In this document: positions 21,114 to 32,530 of the stretch, in pieces | How the letters are laid out: every line of letters starts with the position of its first letter | Position numbering within the stretch: the stretch's first letter is position 1 | Origin: Akanthomyces muscarius | Lineage: Eukaryota > Ascomycota > Sordariomycetes > Hypocreales > Cordycipitaceae | DNA length: 64,000 nt | NCBI RefSeq assembly: GCF_028009165.1 | Contig: NC_079241.1 | Span: forward strand, 5,084,001-5,148,000 | Direction: 5' to 3' | Translations under genes and position numbers: made by a program | Notes under the pieces: generated by a model | Database searches by the model: none | Seen by the model: the letters and a program-made list of their open reading frames with translations, nothing else | What the model was told of the DNA's origin: nothing

Positions 21114-22209
21114 TCATAAGTCCTCCTCACCAGCTGCCTTGATCGCGAGCGGTGGCGCACCGCGCAGTCTCCTCCAGCGATTGCTCGTCGCTATAATATC
21201 TCTGTCGAATAAAAACCACCATCGCTGGAAGAATACCTGTCCCACCTCCCAGCACGCCGGATCATAGGGATCATCCCCGTATATTCGCACACCTTCCGAG
21301 TTGTCCTCGACATCATACGCTAGGTTCGCCAAGCCCGTCGGCCCAGCCGCGCTTGGCGGTCGTGACCCTTCAGGAAGACAGAAAATGTTGATCACCTTGT
21401 CTCGCACACTGGGCCATGGCAGGAAGTCCAGAAACGGGTGGTGTGGCATTAGGACTTGTGTCGCTGTAGGCTGCCATGTTGGGGGCAGCAGACCAGCTGG
21501 CGTGCCGCCCCCCTTGGTGAATGGCGACTGCGAGGTCAGACTCCAGACGTCGTCGGGCGAACCGAGACGCTCCGCTATGCGTATCAGTCCTTTGAGAAGC
21601 GTCAGCTCATAAACAGGCAGAAGATAGCTGTCGGAGAGGCTGCCATCAGAGTTCGTGCTGCCAGGACTGGTTCCAAAGGACGGAGGTGAACTGGCACTGG
21701 TCGATGATGCAAAGAATTGCAGAGGTAGAGCTTCTCCAGCTGAGTTTGAAGAAAAGATGTTCCATTCGTTGTTGGTCAGTGAAAGATTTGGCTCCATAGC
21801 TGAGTTGAGAGGCAGTGGCGTCATCGACATGCTGAGCGGACCAGGCCAGGTGCTATCAATCCCATCTATACCGCCCACGTCCAGTTCCTCAGCGTCGCAG
21901 TTGATATGAGTTTGAAGCTCGCTGTCTAATGTGTTTCTTGTCAGACCGTCATGGGCTTCGTCTTCAGGCTCATCTTGTGGCTGCTTTTTCAGCCGGCGCT
22001 GTCTCTTTCTCTCGCCTGTATTCTATATTAGTCAATGTCAGGTATTGGAGGCCGCAATCCTTACGATATCTTCGCTGAGCGAGCACGTTGAGGACGCGCT
22101 TTCTTTCTGACGCATCATCTTCAATGTCCGGCACATCAAGTCGTGGCGGCGCTTTGTACGCACGTTGTCGCGTACGAGGTGCGCCGTTATGGTGGTTTGA
22201 CTCGGTCAT
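21114..22209 (-). CDS. bZIP-type transcription factor with DUF3425 C-terminal domain
   Basis: Exons 22065-22209 and 21114-22015 flank a 49-nt intron (GTAAGG donor, ATACAG acceptor, TGACTAAT branch). They encode 348 aa. The basic region spans the joint: SERKRVLNVLAQRRYR-ERKR at about residues 34-53, matching the bZIP N-x7-R pattern (N41, R49). A classical leucine zipper is short or missing, which is usual in this fungal group. The C-terminal half carries the DUF3425 pattern: LTLLKGLIRIAERLG, a long loop, HHPFLDFLPWPSVRDKVI, GVRIYGDDPYDPACWEVG and FFQRWWFLFDRDII. These factors are nuclear and regulate stress or secondary-metabolism genes in studied cases. It lies about 5 kb from the aldolase gene, with MTHFR between them, so a role in controlling the accessory block is possible but unsupported. 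Confidence 0.92.
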
Positions 22210-22675
22210 GGTCGCTCTACTGTGCCCGATGCAAAGATGCGCCGGCACAGCCAAAACTAGACGAGTTGCGAGCAAATTAACCGAAGATACGACAAGTATT
22301 GCGTGTTTTGATTTTCTTCTGCAAGATTCAATAGAAAGAATAAATAAAAGAAACTCCGATGACATGGCAGTTGATGAGGCTGGCTCAGCTCCCCACCCAG
22401 CATAACGCTTACAGCCCCCGTGTGGCTTCGCACTGTGCGAGCCTTACGGATACTAGATACTCCATGTGGGGCAAGAACTACGTGGTGTGAGAGGTACTTC
22501 TTATCTTGTTTCGGCGACTGCACAGTACTCCTACAATCCATGATGTTTCGGTTCGGAAGCCCATCGATGGTGGATGTACAGATTAGACCAAATGCAACAG
22601 TCGTGAGTCACATACTTGCTGGCCCATGCTGGCCCATGCTGGCTGTTCCAGTAAAACTACAAATCGCGCTGGAGG
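22210..22675. other. bZIP promoter region
   Basis: No gene is seen. A short tandem repeat (CTGGCCCATG, two full copies) lies at about 22619-22640. Because the bZIP gene reads leftward and the D123-like frame reads rightward, this stretch would serve as a shared 5' region. Confidence 0.4.
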
Positions 22676-23194
22676 TTGTTTGTTTTTTCTCCATTTTATT
22701 CACAGGGCAAACATAATGTGAAACTTGTGACACTATATGGCTTGTCGAGATTGATTATTCGCCTGTTCGGACTGACTTGGACAACGACGCACCCACCAAT
22801 TTCAACACGTACTTTCACACGGAGGAGGCTGCACCAGGTCTTCCTGTGCCAACAAGTTGGCCATATGAACGACAAGTGGCTTTCGTTGATACTTGAATCT
22901 CGCGGCATTCATCCATCAGCCTGCCAAACCGTATCACTCTCCAGAGCCAAGGTCGCAACCGTTCTCAGCGCCGCCTGTTCCTCAAAGCAGACCGGAGAGG
23001 TGAGCCGCGCCTATGCAGAAGACTGCCAAGGTGAAATAAAGCCAGTAGTTTCAGTATTAAAAGTTCCGGCACAAGGCCTCTTCATGCGTTTGGGAGGCTG
23101 CTCATTGAAGGATGCGGCTTCCAAGGGGCAAATGGCTGTGCGGTCTACAGATGACGCCGTCCTGCAGATAAGCACGTCTTGCGAACCTTTATAA
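22676..23194 (+). pseudogene. Possible D123 (Cdc123)-like remnant
   Basis: An isolated frame whose C-terminal part reads GLFMRLGGCSLKDAAS, then VRSTDDAVLQISTS. This resembles the F-x-R-x-x-x-C-S-x-K-D ... D-x-x-x-x-I-x-T-S pattern of fungal D123-family proteins (ATP-grasp-like, related to Cdc123, which assists eIF2 assembly). The frame then stops at 23192-23194, where the family would continue with its main domain. I find no continuation in the next 300 bp. The first ~100 codons do not look conserved. It may be a decayed gene, or one exon of a gene whose other exons I could not recover. The match is by memory of the pattern only. Confidence 0.35.
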
Positions 23195-23887
23195 CAAAAC
23201 AAATTTTTTGTACCCTGCTCAGGATTCTGTAATGTTATAGTGCGTCCTATTCGATGTGCGAATGGACACCAGTCATGAGTACATAGTGTTTTGTGTACCA
23301 GACACGCCCAGAATTTCTGCCGTCAGTCAAAACCAATGGCATAAGCCCTGGGCTTTCGCGAACAAACGGCACAAGAACATCATGATCTTGCAGAGACCAT
23401 CATGCAGGGCGCACGAAAAATCCATGCGATTATAATTGCTGCTCTGGAGGGTCGGTAACCTAATGAGTGTGACGACATCATTTACACCCAGGACTTTTCA
23501 TTCGATGTACTTAATAATGCAGGATGCAATTCGTTCTTGTTGGATGAACTCAACTCATTTGGTGCTAGGGGTGCTTGCAGCTCCTGTCTATTTCAGTGGG
23601 TAGTAGATCAGGAAATAATGTATCGAAAGGATGGACCTATTCAATTTCGAGTCACTGTATAAGATGCGATGGAACGTGCTGGAGTAGGAGTAAACCTTGG
23701 AGTGGCAGCGAGGCTGCGCCGGCCTGCGACATTCTTACGACTCCCTACATATAAAATCATCTACGAATAAACATGAATAATTACATGACACTTCTCGTAT
23801 CGAGAGAATGCCATCTCGTCGCCCGAGTTTGTATCAAAATATGTCAAGAACAAGGATGATATAAAGAAGTGTAGATGCATATCTTGT
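23195..23887. other. Intergenic region before the 5S gene
   Basis: No coding frame of note. Many stops are present in all frames, and no further exon of the D123-like frame could be recognised. Confidence 0.45.
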
Positions 23888-24006
23888 ACATACGACCACA
23901 GGCAGTAGAATACACCGCGTCCCGTTTGCTCCGCTGAAGTTAAGCTATTGACCGGCAGATTAGTAGTTGGGTCGGTGACGACCAGCGAACACCGGCTGTT
24001 GTATGT
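23888..24006 (+). rRNA. 5S ribosomal RNA (dispersed copy)
   Basis: The 119-nt segment starts ACATACGACC and ends GTTGTATGT, which pair to form helix I (with one G-U pair). Inside are the usual fungal blocks: CGTCCCGTTTGCTCCGC, GAAGTTAAGC (internal promoter/loop region), GATTAGTAGTTGGGTCGGTG and ACGACCAGCGAA. Length and ends match ascomycete 5S genes, which are scattered singly across filamentous fungal genomes instead of being in the rDNA array. A pyrimidine/T run (TCTTTTT) follows directly, as needed for RNA polymerase III termination. No disabling change is obvious, though I cannot check against the genome consensus. Confidence 0.92.
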
Positions 24007-24013
24007 TCTTTTT
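24007..24013 (+). terminator. RNA polymerase III T-run terminator of the 5S gene
   Basis: TCTTTTT begins directly after the last paired base of the 5S helix I. T-runs of four or more are the standard Pol III stop. Confidence 0.8.
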
Positions 24014-24485
24014 GCCATTTTTTGCTGTTTCTTTTATCGTGGTTGTGGTGTGGACGTCCATGGAATCGATATGTAGATAAGATTTTTTTTTTTAATGGTG
24101 GTGGTGGTGTTTGGTGGATAAAAGCGTTAGCGGGTCTCTCCGCGGGCCAAAGCTTTCCAAGCCACCCAAATTAGCACTGTCGGGTTGCAGGCCGCTACAG
24201 CGCAGAGCTGCCATTGCTGGCTGCGAGGAAACGACGCTAATAATAATTCCGTCGCGTCTCCAGATTTACTAATGGTCTGCGAAACGACTCAAGCCTGCGC
24301 AACCTCGCCGTCGTCACGCAGCAGTTCGTCTTTCGTGCAACGTCGTACGTGCGTCGAATCATCTACCATTAATCAGGTGCTGACAGGATCAGAGTTTTCA
24401 CCACTCCCATCATCGGTGACTCCGCAGCAAACACCTATCTCAGACACGACTGCACGCTCCAGCCCATGCGCTGCTCGTGCTCACC
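24014..24485. other. Promoter region of the RNA-binding protein gene
   Basis: Contains a T-run followed by a GTG-repeat stretch at about 24082-24118. No gene is seen. Confidence 0.4.
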
Positions 24486-26848
24486 ATGCTGTTTCCCGAG
24501 GAGGATGCGGCGCAGCTAAAGACCTGGATAGTCAAGCGCATCGAGAACACGTGAGTCCCACCCCTCCTGCCATGCTTGTTTTGCTGCATCCGGCTGGTGT
24601 TGAACTGCAGTTATTCACCTCTACTGTCTACTAGATCCGATGCCGATTCCGACGTCCTAGCAGACTACGTCATTGCTCTGTTGAGGCATGATGGCGACCA
24701 AGCCGCCATTCGCAAGCTTTGCGAGGAAGAAATTCCCGATTTTCTGACCGAAGGTTCGTTTTGAGTACACTGACCTACCAAGTTTGCCTCGTCAAGCTAA
24801 CGTTGCCTTCAACGCCCGCAGACTCGAAAGCCTTCCTCGACGACGTCTTTCAAGCCATTACTTATAAGTCCTATATGCCCGGTGCACCTCCACCGCCAAA
24901 GATACCTTCAACAAGCAACTCCAGTACTACAGCGAACCTGCCACTGAAACCATCCAACTCGCGAAAACGCGGCCTCGACGACGCTGGAGACACTCTTGAC
25001 AATAATGGCTACCAGCAACACGGCGAGCGAGCGTACAAACAGGCGCGACGAGGCGGCCGTCGTAATGACGACTTTGGCGGATACGCACCCCCCGGCGGTA
25101 TGCCAAATTTGCCGCCTTTCGACCCGAATAACCCAATGGAAGCTTTCATGAGAATGCAGGCTATGGGCATGCCGTTTCCTGGCATGCTAGACTACCAGGG
25201 TAACGCATCAGGCCACAGACAGCGCAAGCGCGGGCGGTGCAGAGACTTTGATAACAAAGGCTACTGCTCCCGTGGGAGCACGTGCGCGTACGACCACAGC
25301 CAAGAGCCAGATGCAGCCGGAGGTAAGCGCGCGGCAAGGTACCAGTACACAGGTGGGCCGCTAATGAATCTCATTTTAGACTACAATATGGGTGACGGTT
25401 TTATGGATATTTCGCAGATGATGTTCCGTGGACCGCAATTCATCAGCGATGCGCCTCGCGGCGGTCGAGGTGGCCGAGGCGGGAGAAGGAATCGAGGAGG
25501 AAAGGGCTCTAAAGGTTCCCGGGCTACGTTCTCCGCAGACGGCCCCGTAAACGATCGGTCTAAATCGACAATAGTGGTGGAAAACATCCCCGAAGAGAGC
25601 TTCTCTGAAGGTCACGTTCGCGACTTCTTTGCGCAGTTTGGCAACATTCAAGAAGTGACGATGCAACCTTACAAGCATCTTGCCATTGTCAAATATAACA
25701 ATTGGGATGAAGCAGATGCAGCTTACAAGTCTCCAAAGGTCATCTTTGACAACAGGTTCGTCAAGGTGTTCTGGTACAAAGATGAGACAGACAAAACAAG
25801 CCCACATGGCTCGAGATCCGGCGCCAATGGACTCGGAGAAGGTTCTACCGGAGAAGATGGTGTTGACCAAGCACAAGAGATGGACCCAGAAGAATTTCAA
25901 AGAAGGCAAGAGGAGGCCCAAAAGTTGCATCAGGAGAGAGAAACAAAACGCTCGGAGTTGGCAGTGAAGCGCCAGGAGCTCGAGCAAAAACAGCAGGAGC
26001 TGTTAGCGAAGCATCGCGCTGAGACAGAAAAGTTACAAGCGAAACTTATGGCCAAGTCTGGTGGCACTGATGACAATGGCACACCGACTGGCTCAACGGA
26101 CATGCTACGAGCGAAACTCGCGCTCCTCGAGCAAGAGGCCAAGATTTTGGGCATAGACCCAGAAAACTCAAACGCCGAGGACAACAGCAGCACAGGAGGC
26201 TTCCGTGGAGGCTACAGAGGCAGAGGCTATCGCGGCCGTGGTGCCTTTGGTCGAGGTGGATATGCACCGCGTGGCCGGGGCTCCTTAAGAGGAACCGGGG
26301 CGCGACACGCTGCCTATGCGCAGTTCTCCTTGGACAATAGACCCAGGAAAGTTGCCATCGCTGGTGCTGACTTTACTGTCACTGAGAAGGACGAAGCATT
26401 GCGTCATTTCTTGATTGTAAGTACTTCGGCATATTGCACTTAAGCACGTGTCGAGAAGCAACTAACACACCGATTGCAGAGCAATGGCGAGTTCGAGTCC
26501 GTCGAAAGCGGCGCTGACAAGACGATGGTATCATTCCCGGATCGCAAGACAGCAGAGAAATTCTACTACTCCCTGCATAGGAAAGAGCTTCCAGGCGTTG
26601 ACGGCAAATTGGAGCTGTCTTGGGTCAACACACCTCTTCCACCCGTAGCACCGAACGGCGCACGTTCCCTGGTACCCGGCCCGTCGGCAGGCGATAAGGC
26701 CGCTGCTGAATTCGAGGGCGTAGGGGAAGATTTTGGTAACATGGACCATGGGGGAGAAGAGTACACGCGCGCATCTGCGACAAGACAAGACGAGCCAAAG
26801 CGCGAGGTAAATATGGACTACGAAATGCCAGACGAGGAGGCGTGGTAG
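24486..26848 (+). CDS. RNA-binding protein with PWI-like, CCCH and RRM domains (RBM26/27, Rmn1-like)
   Basis: Five exons: 24486-24550, 24635-24753, 24822-25322, 25380-26416 and 26480-26848, giving 696 aa. Domains in order: PWI-like N-terminus (LKTWIVKRIE, DVLADYVIALLRHD, 10-75); one CCCH zinc finger (C201, C210, C216, H220; spacing C-x8-C-x5-C-x3-H); an RGG patch near 255-265; RRM1 (STIVVENIPEE ... FVKVFWYK, about 291-362); a Gln/Glu-rich coiled coil (about 395-460); a second RGG patch (GYRGRGYRGRG); and RRM2 (KVAIAGADFTV ... LELSWVN), split by the last intron. Metazoan RBM26/27 and fission-yeast Rmn1 work with nuclear exosome adaptors (PAXT/MTREC) in poly(A) RNA decay, so a nuclear RNA-surveillance role is likely. 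The second intron uses an unusual GTTCGT donor. The third intron is 57 nt and free of stops, so retaining it would only insert 19 residues after the zinc finger. Confidence 0.93.
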
Positions 26849-28129
26849 TTCAATTGATTCCCTTTGCCCGGGGTTGGTCTACAATGGGAACTATGTAAAT
26901 GAATTCCTTTATTTTTATTCGGGATTATTCGAAAGGTAGATTAGGCTCTCTATTATTTGCTTGGAAATGAAGAGCTAATTATTAAGCTAGCGTTGGTGAT
27001 GGGTTTTAGCATGCAGCGAGCACAAATTATAGATAGAGGACTAGCGCAATTGGAGTTGCTACCTCATCACAGTGCTGCTGTGGTCGCTACTGGGCTGGGA
27101 GTTAAGAGGAAGCATGTCTGGGTGGCGGACAGGTGGGGAGACGGAAGAGTCGGTGGAACAGGTGGGCAAGTCACGATGGGCACTGATGGAGCAGAGGGGA
27201 GGGTTGTGCCCTGGGCTGTACCTAACGTTAGCTCTAGCAGGATGCTGTCGTGGTAGGTACTTTAGGTAGGTGGTAGTAATTGCTGGGGGGAAATGTCCAC
27301 TGTTGGCTGAGCTTGCTTGCAAATCGTCCTGGCCACCGTCTGGCGACTGGCTGTCTGCAGCTTTTGGAGGGGCAACCAGTAGGTAGTGGCGGGGTTCCCT
27401 CGAGAGCTTTAGCTGCCCCACCTTCCGTAACTGAGCAGCAAGGCGTTGTTGTTCCGTCCCAGCAGCAGCTGGCCACCAGACGGCCGCTGCATGGACTGTA
27501 GAGACTGCCTGGGACAACAGGCATTGGGACGTCGATTGGAGCTCCCGCAGGTATTCTAGCATGTGGCTCCGGGCCAAAGAAAATTTATCGCTCATTGTGC
27601 ATTGGGCTGGCCAGCTTTTTTTTTTTCTTTTTTGTGGGTGCCCTCTGCCCACCCCGCCTGGATTGGCTGCATGCTGGGAACGGCTTACGCTTGCGCCAAA
27701 AAATGGACCGCACAAGCTGGCGGGGTGTGTTTTAAAATGCGGCACGAGTTGGAAAAAAAAAAAAAAAAGGTCGGTGGTAGGAAGATGCAGGAAATACAAG
27801 TAGGCTTCAAAACGTGTAAACTTCCGCTGTGATTCAATAGCATAATTAGTCAGTCCGGCCAGTCATCGAGTGACTCTTATAGCTTAGCAACCCGTCACAG
27901 CGAAAGCCACAGAAGGCGCATGGAAGCAGCGCGGTAACCCTACCTACGAGAGGGAAATCGGGCTTCCCAGTGCTATCTCCGTGACAGCTACAGAGGCACA
28001 GCTACTGTAATCACGTACCATTGTAGCAGTAGAGAAGAAAAAGCCCACTTGATTTGGCTCGTTTCTCGTTTTTTAGTGGGCGACTCTTGTGGCGGCACCC
28101 TGTGTTTGGCCGTCCAGTCCTCGCCCCCG

Positions 28130-28310
28130 TCCCGCCTCTGTTGCTCCCACTTCTTCGCCCGTCGCCTAAGAAACTCGCCTTCCCTCCACTATTTTTCCCT
28201 CTTCACCTTTTCATCCTCTCCCAAACCTTCCCCCCCGATTACAACAAGGGACGCTCAAAGAGTGGCAGTGATCTGGTCGCTGTCTCTCCCATCGTCGCTT
28301 TTGAGTCGCT
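28130..28310 (+). promoter_or_regulatory. Pyrimidine-rich promoter tract of eEF2
   Basis: Long C+T runs (for example CCCTCTTCACC and TCCTCTCCC segments) lie just before the TATA element. CT-rich tracts near the transcription start are typical of strongly expressed filamentous-fungal genes. Confidence 0.55.
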
Positions 28311-28316
28311 TTTTCC

Positions 28317-28323
28317 TATAAAA
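28317..28323 (+). promoter_or_regulatory. TATA box of eEF2
   Basis: TATAAAA directly downstream of the CT tract and 151 bp before the ATG. It is the best TATA match near this start. Confidence 0.55.
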
Positions 28324-28467
28324 AGAGTCATTTCAGCTCTCCCAAGAGGCTTCGTTTATCTAAACGTAGTCGTCTTCATACTGCGCGGGGTCAAAATCTT
28401 CAACCCCGCTTTACCCTTTCGCACCACCAAATTTTCATAGGCAAGCTCAGCTTCCAAAACCGCAACC

Positions 28468-31309
28468 ATGGTTAAGTAAGTAATTTCCAACTATGTGCTG
28501 TTGATTTTGTTTGTGGGATCCGTCGACCGTCGAGATGCTATGCTTTGTCCGATCGTGCTCGCGTTGCGGATATAGGTGGCGCTCGAGGCGTCAAAACGGT
28601 AGAAATACCAAAGCAGAAAAATCAAACGCCTGGTCCGCCGGTGAGCCTCGAGCTTCTGGCTTCACCTGGCGCCTACCTCATCATCTGCAGCAATGCTAAC
28701 CATGCGCTCCTCTCTATAGTTTCACCGTCGACGAGGTCCGGGCCCTCATGGACAAGCCCTGCAACGTCCGCAACATGTCCGTCATTGCCCACGTCGATCA
28801 CGGCAAGTCTACTCTTACCGACTCTCTTCTCGCCAAGGCCGGTATCATCTCCACCGCTAAGGCTGGTGATGCCCGTGCCACCGATACCCGTGCCGACGAG
28901 CAGGAGCGTGGTATCACCATCAAGTCCACCGCCATCTCCCTGTACGGTCATCTTGAGGACCCCGAGGACATCAAGGACATTGTTGGCCAGAAGACCGACG
29001 GCCAGGACTTCCTTATCAACCTCATTGACTCCCCCGGTCACGTTGATTTCTCTTCCGAAGTCACTGCTGCCCTCCGTGTCACTGACGGTGCTCTCGTCGT
29101 CGTCGACACTGTCGAGGGTGTTTGCGTCCAGACCGAGACTGTCCTGCGTCAGGCTCTCGGTGAGCGTATTAAGCCCGTTGTTGTCATCAACAAGGTCGAC
29201 CGTGCTCTCCTCGAGCTTCAGGTCTCCAAGGAGGATCTCTACCAGACCTTCTCTCGTACCATCGAGTCCGTCAACGTCGTCATCTCCACCTACTTCGACA
29301 AGACTCTCGGTGATGTCCAGGTCTACCCCTACAAGGGTACCGTCGCTTTCGGCTCCGGTCTCCACGGCTGGGCCTTCACCGTCCGTCAGTTCGCTGTCCG
29401 CTACGCCAAGAAGTTCGGTGTCGACAAGAACAAGATGATGGAGCGTCTCTGGGTAAGCTTTCACGACCTCCCAAAGACCCGTCTCAAAAACAATCAATGC
29501 TAACCAACTCCGCAGGGTGACAGCTTCTTCAACCCCCACACCAAGAAGTGGACCAAGAACGGCACCCACGAGGGCAAGCCTCTTGAGCGTGCTTTCAACC
29601 AGTTCATTCTGGACCCCATCTTCAAGATCTTCCACGCCGTCATGAACTTCAAGACCGACGAGATCAACAGTCTCCTTGAGAAGCTTCAGCTCAAGCTCAG
29701 CCCCGAGGACCGCGCCAAGGACGGCAAGCAGCTCCTCAAGGCTGTTCTCCGCACTTTCCTCCCCGCTGCCGACTGCCTGCTTGAGATGATGATTCTCCAC
29801 CTTCCTTCGCCCGTCACTGCTCAGAAGTACCGTGCCGAGACTCTTTACGAGGGCCCCATGGACGACGAGAACGCCATCGGTATCCGTGACTGCGACCCCA
29901 AGGGTCCACTCATGCTCTACGTCTCCAAGATGGTTCCCACCTCCGACAAGGGTCGTTTCTACGCTTTCGGCCGTGTCTTCTCCGGTACCGTCCGCTCCGG
30001 CCTCAAGGTCCGCATCCAGGGTCCCAACTACACCCCTGGCAAGAAGGACGATCTCTTCATCAAGGCTGTTCAGCGTACCGTCCTCATGATGGGTGGAAAG
30101 GTCGAGCCTATTGACGACATGCCTGCTGGTAACATTGTCGGTCTGGTCGGTGTTGACCAGTTCCTTCTCAAGTCTGGTACCATCACCACCAACGAGAATG
30201 CCCACAACATGCGTGTCATGAAGTTCTCCGTCTCCCCTGTCGTCCAGCGTTCCGTCAAGGTCAAGAACGGCCAGGATCTGCCCAAGCTTGTTGAGGGTCT
30301 CAAGCGTCTCTCCAAGTCTGACCCTTGCGTTCTGACCATGACCAACGAGTCTGGTGAGCACGTCGTTGCCGGTGCCGGTGAGCTGCATCTCGAGATTTGC
30401 CTGAAGGATCTTGAGGATGACCACGCTGGTGTTCCCCTCATCATCTCCGACCCTGTCGTCCAGTACCGCGAGACCGTTAACGGCAAGTCCAGCATGACTG
30501 CTCTGTCCAAGTCTCCCAACAAGCACAACCGTATCTACATGAACGCTGAGCCTATCGACGAGGAGCTCTCCCTCGCTATCGAGGCTGGCAAGGTCGCTCC
30601 CCGTGACGACTTCAAGGCTCGTGCCCGTGTCCTCGCTGACGACTTCGGCTGGGATGTCACTGATGGCCAGAAGATTTGGTGCTTCGGTCCCGACGGTAGC
30701 GGTGCCAACTTGCTCGTTGACCAGACCCGTGCTGTCCAGTACCTCAACGAAATCAAGGACTCCATGGTCTCCGGTTTCCAGTGGGCTTCCCGCGAGGGTC
30801 CCCTTGCTGAGGAGCCCATGCGCTCTATCCGCTTCAACCTGCTCGATGTCACCCTCCACGCTGATGCCATTCACCGTGGTGCCGGTCAGATCATGCCCAC
30901 TACCCGTCGTGTCCTCTACGCCTCGGCCCTCCTTGCTGAGCCCGCTCTTCTCGAGCCTGTCTACCTTGTCGAAATTCAGGTTCCCGAGCAGGCCATGGGT
31001 GGTGTCTACGGTGTCCTGACCCGTCGTCGTGGTCACGTCTTCAACGAGGAGCAGCGCCCTGGTACTCCCCTCTTCAACATCAAGGCCTACCTCCCCATCC
31101 TGGAGTCTTTCGGTTTCAACGCCGATCTGCGCCAGGCCACCTCTGGCCAGGCCTTCCCTCAGTCCGTCTTCGATCACTGGCAGGTCCTGCCCGGTGGCTC
31201 TCCTCTCGATGCCACCTCCAAGGTTGGTGGGCTCGTCACTGAGACCCGTAAGCGCAAGGGTATCAAGGTTGAGGTTCCCGGCTACGAGAACTACTATGAC
31301 AAGCTGTAA
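28468..31309 (+). CDS. EFT1: Translation elongation factor 2 (eEF2)
   Basis: The ribosomal translocase GTPase. Exon 1 is only 8 nt (28468-28475: ATG GTT AA). Intron 1 is 244 nt (28476-28719). Exon 2 is 28720-29452, intron 2 is 29453-29515, and exon 3 is 29516-31309. The product is 844 aa, the standard length. It starts [14 protein letters not shown] and shows the P-loop AHVDHGKST, switch I ([10 protein letters not shown]), the DSPGHVDF G3 motif, NKVDRALLE (G4), and near residue 700 [12 protein letters not shown], whose second His is the diphthamide site. The C-terminus ends in FYDKL-type form (NYYDKL). Codon use is extremely biased toward C-ending codons, as expected of a very highly expressed gene. 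The bias leaves the opposite strand free of stops for 919 codons (28673-31432), which is not a gene. The long first intron next to the start codon is a common feature of fungal translation-factor genes. Confidence 0.98.
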
Positions 31310-32530
31310 GCAACCTCTTTGGGTACTGTTAGAATTATGGATTGTGCCTGGGGCACGATTCATGGAATGGCGGCCAGCAAAATATATGGACGCTTGTCCA
31401 AATCCTTGGGTAGATACCATGGGGTGCTTCAAGGGGCAAAAAGTACATGCTAGGTCGAGGCCATATCTCAGAGAAAGCTTGGCTTGGCTCTTTTCGTTTT
31501 ATCTATGTAGTTATGTCGTCTCGGATGAATTGAAGCAAATTAAGAAAGAACATTTGGCGCAGTGACCATGTTTGTAGGCTGTCCTATAAATCACAACGAA
31601 TCTGCTGAGTTGCATCAGAGCCGTCTGTCGTGGTGACGCTCGATAAGTCGTGCGGGAGCCCTCCACACCCTTACTGATATCAATCATATCCCCGTCATTC
31701 TTCACACGTTCGCTTTTCCTACCTTCTGTGTTTGGAAGCAGACTATGCTGATGGCTTGCGCTTCCTATAAGCCACCCCAGCCTGGTATTTACTCAGCCGA
31801 CACAACCACCACTGCCACCAACACTAGCTAGAACGAGCGTACGCAGCGCCAAGAGGGCACCAATCACTGATCCATGTCAAAGAAGGCGTTGAAAAGACTC
31901 CGAGGATACTTGAGGCGTTGTCTCGTTTACTGTAGTCTCCTAGATTCGTGAAGCCTCGGCCGCCTCGGTTTGCCTGTAGTAAGACTGAGCCTATGCTGGC
32001 ACGAAGGGACTTTGGACATCGTTCCGCGCGACACCGATGTACTCGTAGTGGCTGATTGAAACACTGTACTTTCCTTTCAATCTCATCTTTGTATTATTAC
32101 TGCCCGGGGACATGATGGGCAGTATTGCAGGCCTGAGACGGGACCGGCGGTAACGGCCCCTCTCCCGGCTGAGACTACGGTTGGAAGTCGCCGACGCCAC
32201 TGGGGGCCGCTGGAGCGGTTTTCTCTCGTTCATGTACGAGCGAGCGGCTGATAATGATTAGTACAGAAAGGAGTAGCGGCCGAGTTGCTATACCAGTATA
32301 CCGTTGAAAGGAAGCCCAGCTGGACCGCGGCTTGTGATGAGGTAATAATCATTCGTCGTGGCGCACAACCTCCATGTGCCCAGGATGGTTCCAGTATAAG
32401 AACCTATTGACTCCCCGGTGCTCTCTGACTTCCCTGCCTAGTTACCACCCTCTCGCTTTTCACATACACTCTGCAAAGTACAAATCGTACAGAAAACGAA
32501 AACCAAGCTACTGCACCGCATCAGCCCAAA
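31310..32530. other. Intergenic region
   Basis: 3' flank of eEF2 and 5' flank of the small secreted protein. No gene is supported; frames in it are short and carry no domain. Confidence 0.45.
32395..32400 (+). promoter_or_regulatory. TATA-like element of the small secreted protein gene
   Basis: TATAAG about 131 bp before the ATG at 32531, in an otherwise mixed sequence. It is a plausible TATA element, without transcript support. Confidence 0.35.

Larger units (their letters stand above)
26849..28467. other. Intergenic region and eEF2 promoter/leader
   Basis: No gene is supported. A 246-codon minus-strand frame at 27059-27799 is low in complexity and rejected. From about 28130 to 28310 the plus strand is strongly C/T-rich, the usual upstream feature of highly expressed fungal genes, and the eEF2 TATA element follows. 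Confidence 0.5.

Noticed and set aside
23761..24018. 85-codon minus-strand frame over the 5S gene
   Set aside because: It is a shadow of the 5S rRNA gene.
27059..27799. 246-codon minus-strand frame
   Set aside because: Low complexity, a poly-Phe run from a T-rich stretch, no domain and overlapping frames on the other strand.
28673..31432. 919-codon minus-strand open frame opposite eEF2
   Set aside because: It mirrors the extreme C-ending codon bias of eEF2, which removes stop codons on the other strand. It contains no domain and eEF2 is certain.
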